The notes under the pieces were generated by a model. It saw nothing but the letters and a program-made list of their open reading frames with translations. It had not been told where the DNA came from and did no database searches. This document shows positions 58,513 to 64,000 of a stretch of DNA of 64,000 nt, one piece after another. A program made the position numbers and the translations under genes. This DNA comes from Demequina sp. NBRC 110056 (GTDB lineage Bacteria > Actinomycetota > Actinomycetes > Actinomycetales > Demequinaceae). The stretch spans positions 248,001 to 312,000 of the forward strand of contig NZ_BBRM01000003.1 in assembly GCF_002090155.1 (NCBI RefSeq), given 5' to 3'. Position 1 is the stretch's first letter; each line of letters opens with the position of its first letter.

Positions 58513-59382
58513 ATGACGGCCCACCGGCCCCTGCTCGACGTCCGCGACCTCGAGGTTGCCTACGAGGCGAAGGGCGGCATGTTCCGCAAGCGCATGACCA
58601 CGGTGGTCAAGGGCGTGAGCTTCCACATCGCGCCCGGCGAGACCTACGGACTCGTGGGCGAGTCGGGATCGGGCAAGTCGACCACCGGGCGCGCGATCCT
58701 GCGCCTCGCGGACATCGCCGGAGGCACCGTCACGTTCGACGGCACCGACGTGGGCGCGATGGGATCGCGCACCCCGCTGTCGTACCGCCGCGACGTGCAG
58801 GCGGTCTACCAGGACCCGGGCGCCTCGCTCAACCCGCGCCACCGCGTGGGTCGGGCCGTCACGGACGCGCTCAAGCGCCACGGCATCGGCGACCGCGCCT
58901 CGCGCCGTGCGAAGGCCCTCGAGGTGTTCGAGCAGGTGGGCCTCACGGCCGCGCACCTCGACCGCTTCCCGTCGGAGATGTCGGGCGGTCAGCTGCAGCG
59001 CGTGGCGATCGCCCGCGCGCTCGTGCTCGAGCCGCGCCTGGTGATCTGCGACGAGGCGGTCAGCGCGCTCGACCTGTCGACCCAGAGCCAGATCATCAAC
59101 CTGCTCATGGACCTCCAGAAGGAGTCCGGCGTCAGCTACCTGTTCATCACCCACGACCTGGGCGTGGTGCGCCACATCTCGCACCGCGTGGGCGTGCTGA
59201 AGCTCGGCGAGCTGGTCGAGGAGAACACCACGGACGCGCTGTTCGAGGCTCCGCAGCACGAGTACACGCGGTCGCTGCTCGCGGCGAGCCCGTCGTCGAG
59301 CCCCGAGGGCCGCGACGAGCGTCGCGCCGCCCGTCAGCAGCGTCGCGTCGCGGTGCCCTCGGCGCTGCGCCAGGCCAGCTGA
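58513..59382 (+). CDS. ABC transporter ATP-binding protein, DppF type
   Basis: 289 residues. Walker A GESGSGKSTTG, signature MSGGQLQRVAIARAL, Walker B LVICDEAVSALD and the C-terminal HEYTRSLLAASP. ATG 58513 is preferred because GAGGTGATC, an extended match to the 16S 3' end, precedes it; ATG 58489 in the same frame would overlap the fusion gene by 16 nt. It completes the importer. Confidence 0.93.
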   Translation: MTAHRPLLDVRDLEVAYEAKGGMFRKRMTTVVKGVSFHIAPGETYGLVGESGSGKSTTGRAILRLADIAGGTVTFDGTDVGAMGSRTPLSYRRDVQAVYQDPGASLNPRHRVGRAVTDALKRHGIGDRASRRAKALEVFEQVGLTAAHLDRFPSEMSGGQLQRVAIARALVLEPRLVICDEAVSALDLSTQSQIINLLMDLQKESGVSYLFITHDLGVVRHISHRVGVLKLGELVEENTTDALFEAPQHEYTRSLLAASPSSSPEGRDERRAARQQRRVAVPSALRQAS

Positions 59383-59391
59383 GTCGCGCGC

Positions 59392-60846
59392 ATGGCTGAG
59401 CAGGACGGGACGCCGTCGGAGGCTCTCGACGCGTGGTTCTCGACGGCCAGGACGGCGGCTCGCGACGACGCGGTGACGGTCAGCGCGGACAGCTACCGGG
59501 AGTTCCTGTTCGCGCCGGAGGACCCGGTGCTCGCGGACTGGCGCGGGCTCGACTACGCGGAGTTCTCGCGGCGCAAGCGCGAGCCCGACTTCGTCCAGGA
59601 GCTGCTCGCCGACTGGCGCGCGCTCTACGACGAGCCGTTCCGCGGCATCACCGAGGACGGCACCGTCCGCACCGAGGTGTGGGCTCGTAGCGCCGATGCG
59701 CTCGCCGGCTCGGGGGGCCACGGCACCTCCTCGACGGGAGGGGAAGGCGTGAGGGCCGATGCGCCTGCCGACTCGGGCGTCGACGGAGCCTCCGGGGGTG
59801 GCGAGCACGGTGCGGGCGCGGGGCTAGTCGGCGCGGGCACGCCCGAGCAGGCGCGTGCCGCCCAGGCGGCCGATGCGCTGCTTGCCCTGCTCGACGAGAG
59901 CCAAGCCGAGGCGGTCGCGTACCCACTCGACGCGCCCGAATGGCGTGCGTGGTCCAACCCCGAGTTCGTCATCCACGAGGTGGGTCTCCGGCTCGAGGAG
60001 CTCACGGATGAGCAGGCGCGCGCGGCCCTTCGCGTGGTCGAGGCGGCGCTGAGCCCCGAGGGCTACGAGCGCGTCCACGAGGCGATGGCGCTTAACGGCT
60101 ACCTCGGCGAGCTCACCGAGCTGCCGCTGCTGATGAACGACAAGTCGTACTGGTTCTCGCTGTTCGGGGAGCCGAGCGCGACCGAGCCCTGGGGCTTCCA
60201 GCTCTTCGGCCATCACGTCGACCTCAACGTCGTGTTCGTGGGCGGGCGGCAGGTGGCCGCGCCGGTGTTCATCGGCGCGGAGCCGGCGCTGACCGACGGC
60301 GAGCGCCCGCCGCTGTTCGACGCGCGCGAGCGGCTTGGCATCGCGCTCGCCTCGTCGCTGACCGACGAGCAGCGCTCGCAGGCGGTGGTGTACGCGACGG
60401 TCCTCGATCCGGCCATGCCGGAGGGCCGCCTGCACCCGGCCGACGAGCGCCACGTGGCGGGGGCGTTCCGCGACAACCGCGTCGTGCCCTTCGAGGGGCT
60501 ACCGGTCGCGGAGCTCGATGACGCCCAGCGCGGGGTCCTGCTGGCGATCGTTGAGGACTTCCTGCTGCTGCTTCCCGACGAGCAGCGCGACCTGGCGCTC
60601 GCGGACGTCGAGCGCTTCTGGGACGAGACGCACCTGGCCTGGTATGGCGCGACCGACGGCTCGCAGCCGTTCTACCTGCGCATCCACGGGCCGGCGATCA
60701 TCGCCGAGCTCGACCACCACGCGGGGGTGTGGCTAGGCAACGAGGTGCCGCAGCGCTTCCACGTCCACACCACGCTGCGCCTGCCGCACGGCAACGACTA
60801 CGGCAAGGCGTTCATCGCGCAGTGGAACGAGGCGAGCGGGGCCTAG
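59392..60846 (+). CDS. DUF3500 family protein with repeat-encoded insertion
   Basis: 484 residues. The C-terminal two thirds match the DUF3500 pattern: YLGELTELPLLMNDKSYWFSLFG, WGFQLFGHHVDLNVVFVGG, PLFDARERLG, and FYLRIHGPAIIAELDHHAGV with RFHVHTTLRLPHGNDYG; the several His residues suggest a metal site. Function is unknown. Residues about 98-165 are a Gly/Ala/Ser-rich insert encoded by DNA holding three GCCGATGCG copies (59692, 59755, 59869). It is 9 nt after dppF, so probably part of the importer operon and a processing enzyme for the imported compound. Confidence 0.88.
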   Translation: MAEQDGTPSEALDAWFSTARTAARDDAVTVSADSYREFLFAPEDPVLADWRGLDYAEFSRRKREPDFVQELLADWRALYDEPFRGITEDGTVRTEVWARSADALAGSGGHGTSSTGGEGVRADAPADSGVDGASGGGEHGAGAGLVGAGTPEQARAAQAADALLALLDESQAEAVAYPLDAPEWRAWSNPEFVIHEVGLRLEELTDEQARAALRVVEAALSPEGYERVHEAMALNGYLGELTELPLLMNDKSYWFSLFGEPSATEPWGFQLFGHHVDLNVVFVGGRQVAAPVFIGAEPALTDGERPPLFDARERLGIALASSLTDEQRSQAVVYATVLDPAMPEGRLHPADERHVAGAFRDNRVVPFEGLPVAELDDAQRGVLLAIVEDFLLLLPDEQRDLALADVERFWDETHLAWYGATDGSQPFYLRIHGPAIIAELDHHAGVWLGNEVPQRFHVHTTLRLPHGNDYGKAFIAQWNEASGA

Positions 60847-61115
60847 GCCCTCGCTGCTCGTGCGGCCGCGCGCGGCCGCACGCGCATGCGCGCGCAGGTG
60901 CGGCCGTGCTCGCGCGCACGTGCGTGGACGCGTACGCGTGAGCGTGCGCCTGTGCCTGTGCCTGCGCCTGTGCCTGTGCCCGCGCACGCGCGTGAGGCCG
61001 CGTTCGTCGTACTCGCGCGTGCACGCGTCTGTGCCCGCGGCCACGCTCGCACGGGCGGCCGTGCTCGCGCGCACGCGCGCATGGCTGAGCCCGAGCGACT
61101 CGAGCTATCGAGCTT
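60847..61115. repeat. alternating purine-pyrimidine tract with a 22-bp palindrome
   Basis: Between two convergent genes. It opens with the perfect palindrome GTGCGGCCGCG-CGCGGCCGCAC (60860-60881), then about 200 nt dominated by CG, GC, CA and TG steps, including six tandem hexamers of the type TGTGCC/TGCGCC (about 60952-60982) and twice a CGTGCTCGCGCGCACG block. No gene is supported. The composition favours Z-DNA and cruciforms; it may also act as a terminator. Confidence 0.75.
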
Positions 61116-61958
61116 TCATGCCGTCGCGGGGTGGCGTGCCAACCAGCCGGCCGCGGCATCCAGGCCGCCGAGCGCGAACAGGTGCACCCGCACGTCGCCG
61201 TGGACGCCCGCGTCGAGCCCGTCCGCGAAGCCCTCGAGGAAGCGGTCCGGACCGGCGCTGCCCACGAGCGAGGTCACGGAGAACCCGTACTTCCGTGCCA
61301 GCGTCGCGCTCGATCGGACGCCGCAACGGCGCGCGAAGGAGACGAGGCGGCGCACCCCGGCAGGGCCGGGCACGCCCACGCGGATCGGCACGTCGATGCC
61401 CGCTGCGCGCACGCCCGCGACCCAGGCCAGCACGACGTCGACGTCGAAGCAGAACTGGGTGACGATCCGCGCGTCCATCCCGTCGGCCGCGATCGCATCG
61501 AGCTTGCGCACGAGCAAACGATGCAGCTCCTCGGAGGGGATCGCCGGGTGGCCATCGGGGTAGCCGGCGATGCCGACCTCGCGGACGCCGTGAGCCGCGA
61601 GCAGGCCGGACTCGATGACCTGGGCGGCTTCGGAGTACGGCCCGTGAGGCTCGCGCGGGTCGCCGCCGACCACCATCACCCGCTCGGACGTGCCCTGGTC
61701 CTCGTGGGCGCTCAGGGTCGAGGCGAGCTCGTCGGCGGTGGAGAGGCGACGCGCGGCGAGGTGGGGGATGGCCGTCAGCCCCAGGTCTGCGACCGCGCGT
61801 GCGGCGGCGAGGTGCTCGTCGCCAGTCTGGGTCGACAGGTGGGTGATCGCGACGCTCGTGCCGGGCGCCAGCGCGACGGCGGCTGCGCCGAGGTCCTCGC
61901 GGTCAGCCGCCGTGATCTCGAGGGAGACGTCCGTGAGGACATCGGCGACACCGGGCAT
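61116..61958 (-). CDS. methylenetetrahydrofolate-reductase-like (MetF family) protein
   Basis: 280 residues. ADVLTDVSLEITAADREDL, VAITHLS, LTAIPHLAARRLS, VMVVGGDP, VGIAGYPDGHP and RIVTQFCFDVDVVLAWV reproduce the MetF motifs for FAD and folate binding. Canonical MetF makes 5-methyl-THF; copies in catabolic clusters often serve THF-dependent O- or N-demethylation (LigM/DesA and dimethylglycine-type systems). No demethylase is in the window. ATG 61958 with GGAG upstream. Confidence 0.85.
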   Translation of the reverse strand: MPGVADVLTDVSLEITAADREDLGAAAVALAPGTSVAITHLSTQTGDEHLAAARAVADLGLTAIPHLAARRLSTADELASTLSAHEDQGTSERVMVVGGDPREPHGPYSEAAQVIESGLLAAHGVREVGIAGYPDGHPAIPSEELHRLLVRKLDAIAADGMDARIVTQFCFDVDVVLAWVAGVRAAGIDVPIRVGVPGPAGVRRLVSFARRCGVRSSATLARKYGFSVTSLVGSAGPDRFLEGFADGLDAGVHGDVRVHLFALGGLDAAAGWLARHPATA

Positions 61959-62257
61959 CGGCTGATCTCCTCGGGTTGGGACGGCGGCTGCCGGCGACGT
62001 TCGGGCGGGTGCGGACGGCTCAGCTCATGGGTGAGCGGATGGCGTCCGGCGCTGGCCGCAGGATGCGCGCGTCGCGGGCGGCCTCCATTCTAGGCGCCGC
62101 GCCGCGCGGGCCCGGCAGAGCCCGCCGCCCCTCCAGGCGCACAGCCTGGGCGGCTCAGCGCCTCCCGCCGCGGTCACGTGGCGAAGTGGCCACGGCGACT
62201 TGCGGGCCCCGACGCGACGCTTCCCGGCCGCGCGCACGCAGCCGGGAGGACGCAGCC
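61959..62257. other. 299-nt intergenic region upstream of the MetF-like gene
   Basis: No supported gene. Two GC-rich imperfect hairpins (around 62096-62122 and 62124-62152, the latter with CCAGGC/GCCTGG) could terminate the GntR transcript reading in from the right. No clear promoter seen. Confidence 0.4.
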
Positions 62258-62944
62258 TCAGAACCTCCCGACCGACCCGTGCTGCGGCCGGTTCTCGGTG
62301 TGGGTCGCGTCGTACTCCATGACGGCCTTGAGGGTGTTGACCTCGTGGCGGCGTGCGGCCGTCTCGATCACGTCCGGGTCGGCGCCGCCCTCGATGAGGT
62401 CGAGCAGCGCGTCGTGCTCGGACAGCGACGCCTGCGCCCGGCCCGGGGCGTAGAAGAAGGCGGAGCGGCGGATCAGCTCGAGGCGCGTCCACTCGTGGTG
62501 CACGAGCGTGAACAGCCGGTCGTCCTCGCACTTGGAGCACAGCAGCTCATGGAAGCGGCGGTTGAGGTCGCCGAACCTGGCCGTGTCGAAGTCGGCGAGC
62601 GCCTCGCCGGCCTGCCGGTTGAGCTCGCGCGCCTGGGCGATCTCCTCCTCGGTGAGGTTCGCGGCGGACAGTGACGTGGCGAGGCCCTCGAGCCGGGCAA
62701 GGAGTCGCATGGTGCGCTGCCACGCGTCGGTGTCGAAGGTCTTCACGAGCGCTCCGACGTTGGGGACGATGTCGACCCAGCCCTCGGCCTCGAGCCGGCG
62801 CAGCGACTCGCGCCAGGGGACCGACGAGATCCCATGCTCGCGCGCGAGCTGGTCGATCACCAGGCGGTGGCCCGGCGCGTAGGTGCCGTCCATGATGCGT
62901 GCCTTGAGGATGTCGTACGCCTGGTCGGCCTTGCTGGTCGCCAC
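62258..62944 (-). CDS. GntR-family regulator, FCD subfamily (second)
   Basis: 228 residues from GTG 62944 with AAGGAGC upstream. Winged helix (AYDILKARIMDGTYAPGHRLVI, VPWRESLRRLEAEGWV) and FCD domain (FHELLCSKC, LSEHDALLDLIEGG, AARRHEVNTL). Clearly similar in layout to the regulator at 52595 but different in sequence, so it is a second sensor in the same region, perhaps for the MetF-like gene downstream. A related palindrome-like site GTCGTGTGCGAT lies at 63020-63031. Confidence 0.92.
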   Translation of the reverse strand: MATSKADQAYDILKARIMDGTYAPGHRLVIDQLAREHGISSVPWRESLRRLEAEGWVDIVPNVGALVKTFDTDAWQRTMRLLARLEGLATSLSAANLTEEEIAQARELNRQAGEALADFDTARFGDLNRRFHELLCSKCEDDRLFTLVHHEWTRLELIRRSAFFYAPGRAQASLSEHDALLDLIEGGADPDVIETAARRHEVNTLKAVMEYDATHTENRPQHGSVGRF

Positions 62945-63010
62945 TGAAGCTCCTTGTCGCTGCGTCGTCGAAGCGGGCCGCGGCCCACTACGGCTCAGCC
63001 GTGCTTGATC

Positions 63011-64000
63011 CTATCCCGCGTCGTGTGCGATTCCAGGGACATCGCGCCCGATCGCGGCCACCAATCGCCGCACGGTGGGATCGGTGTCGCCGGCGCGCGT
63101 GAGCGCGAGCGCGCGCAGGGGCCGCGGGGCGGGGGCGAGCTGGCGCACCTCCACGTCGAAGCGCCGCAGGCTCGCGCGGTCGGGGTCGGGCAGCAGCGCC
63201 CACGCGACCCCGGCCTCGATGAGCGGCAGCGAGGTCTGGATGGTCTCCACGGTCCTGATCTGGGCAGGGACGATGCGGTGGCGGCGCAGCAGGTCGTCGA
63301 CGGCCTCGGGAAGGCTCGGCACGGCCGCGGTGCGGCGTGGCACGAGCAGCACCTGCCCCTCGAGCGCGGCGACGGGCAGGGGCTCGGCAATGCCGCCGTC
63401 CGGCGGGGAGGTCCGGGAGGCCGATGCGCTCGTCGCCCCCGCGTCCCGCCTCCCCTGTGCGGTGCGGGCGCCGCTCGTGCTGGCCCCGCGCGAGGACGCG
63501 CCTCCGAGCGTGCCGGGCGGCATCGCGACCACCATCGGCACCGGGCCCCAATCGTGGATGTCGAGGTCGCCCTGGTGCCGGGCGGCGAAGCGCGCAGCGT
63601 CGGCGACGATGATCGCCGCGACGTCCGCACGGCGCTCGAGCAGCAGGTCGATGGCGGTCCACGGTGGCGGGTCGGCGAGGTGCACCTCGACGTCGGGTGC
63701 CTCGGCCGCGAACTCTCGCAGCAGCGCGGGGATGCGGTGCCACATCAGCGCGGGCACGGCGGCGAGCGTGAGGCTGCCCGCGGTGCCCGCGCCGAACGAC
63801 GCGAGCGCCTCGCGGATCTCGTCGACCTCGCCGAGCACCCGGGCGGACCGGTCGAGCAGGAAGCGGCCCGCGCTCGTGGGCTCGACGCCCTTGGCGCTGC
63901 GGGTGAGCAGCGGCACGCCCACCTCGGCCTCGAGCTTCTGGATGGCCACGGACAGCGGCGGCTGGGACATGTGCAGGCGCGCCGCGGCGGACGTGAGGGA
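63011..64000 (-). CDS. LysR-family regulator (N-terminus outside window) with an internal insert
   Basis: The frame stays open to the window edge (SLTSAAARLH precedes MSQPPLSVAIQKLEAEVGVPLLTRS), so about 25-30 residues of the HTH start are missing. The effector domain follows with LTLAAVPALMWHRIPALLREFAAEAPDVEV. Within it a Gly/Ser/Arg-rich stretch (ASSRGASTSGARTAQGRRD and about 20 more residues) interrupts the fold and includes a GCCGATGCG copy at 63420. The target genes may lie beyond the window or be the catabolic cluster. Confidence 0.88.
   Translation of the reverse strand, partial: SLTSAAARLHMSQPPLSVAIQKLEAEVGVPLLTRSAKGVEPTSAGRFLLDRSARVLGEVDEIREALASFGAGTAGSLTLAAVPALMWHRIPALLREFAAEAPDVEVHLADPPPWTAIDLLLERRADVAAIIVADAARFAARHQGDLDIHDWGPVPMVVAMPPGTLGGASSRGASTSGARTAQGRRDAGATSASASRTSPPDGGIAEPLPVAALEGQVLLVPRRTAAVPSLPEAVDDLLRRHRIVPAQIRTVETIQTSLPLIEAGVAWALLPDPDRASLRRFDVEVRQLAPAPRPLRALALTRAGDTDPTVRRLVAAIGRDVPGIAHDAG

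Noticed and set aside
62025..62540. 171-codon minus-strand frame overlapping the second GntR gene
   Set aside because: Out of frame with a certain GntR gene, arginine-rich, and without a start signal.

Overview
The window is very GC-rich DNA (roughly 70% by eye) with strong third-position G/C bias, frequent GTG and TTG starts, many starts without a ribosome binding site that lie 6-7 nt after a TANNNT box, and the order topA, tmk, holB, TAP-family hydrolase, tRNA-Thr. This suggests an actinobacterium, most likely of the Micrococcales (Cellulomonas/Demequina-like). The genus is inference; no rRNA or typing marker is present.

Layout. 1-8.3 kb: a truncated membrane protein, a winged-helix/hydrolase fusion, a sortase-type surface protein, an inositol-phosphatase-family enzyme and topA. 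8.4-18.7 kb: two paralogous modules (SigE-type ECF sigma factor plus a large single-span membrane protein), an ABC-2 transporter pair, small membrane proteins and two Gfo/Idh/MocA oxidoreductases. 18.8-23.2 kb: a lipoprotein with an SGNH fold but missing catalytic residues, tmk-holB, a secreted TAP-family peptidase and tRNA-Thr(CGT). 23.2-28 kb: a small toxin-antitoxin module between two direct repeats, a phosphotransferase-MATE pair behind a TetR-type palindrome, an S4 protein and a tocopherol-cyclase-like protein. 28.3-41 kb: carbohydrate use (LacY-type MFS, GH43, LacI regulator, GH127, CUT1 ABC importer without its own ATPase, GH2), interrupted by cueP-DUF6153.

42.3-63 kb is an accessory catabolic and uptake region. 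A minus-strand operon encodes dienelactone hydrolase, flavin monooxygenase, SDR, NTF2-like protein, FAH-family enzyme, RidA and MFS transporter, followed by a succinate-semialdehyde-type dehydrogenase. Divergent to it is an ACMSD-like amidohydrolase preceded by a tiny ORF. A GntR gene and a 2-oxopent-4-enoate-hydratase-type gene follow, then a dipeptide-type ABC importer with a fused permease-ATPase, a DUF3500 protein, a MetF-like protein, a second GntR regulator and a truncated LysR gene. Near-identical 12-bp palindromes (about ATCGTATRCGAT) sit in the promoters of the catabolic operon, the amidohydrolase, the GntR gene and the importer, which argues for one GntR-controlled uptake and degradation regulon. 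No ring-cleavage dioxygenase is visible.

Over all of this lie several dispersed repeat families: (i) a short element with core GCCGATGCG, at least 48 core copies by eye, clustered just after stop codons, between genes and in protein linkers and tails; (ii) about 75-bp repeats at six sites, two of them identical and bracketing 10.1 kb of the sugar region; (iii) about 100-bp inverted repeats with arms like CCGACAGTTCCGAACAT. These are the least explained features of the window.
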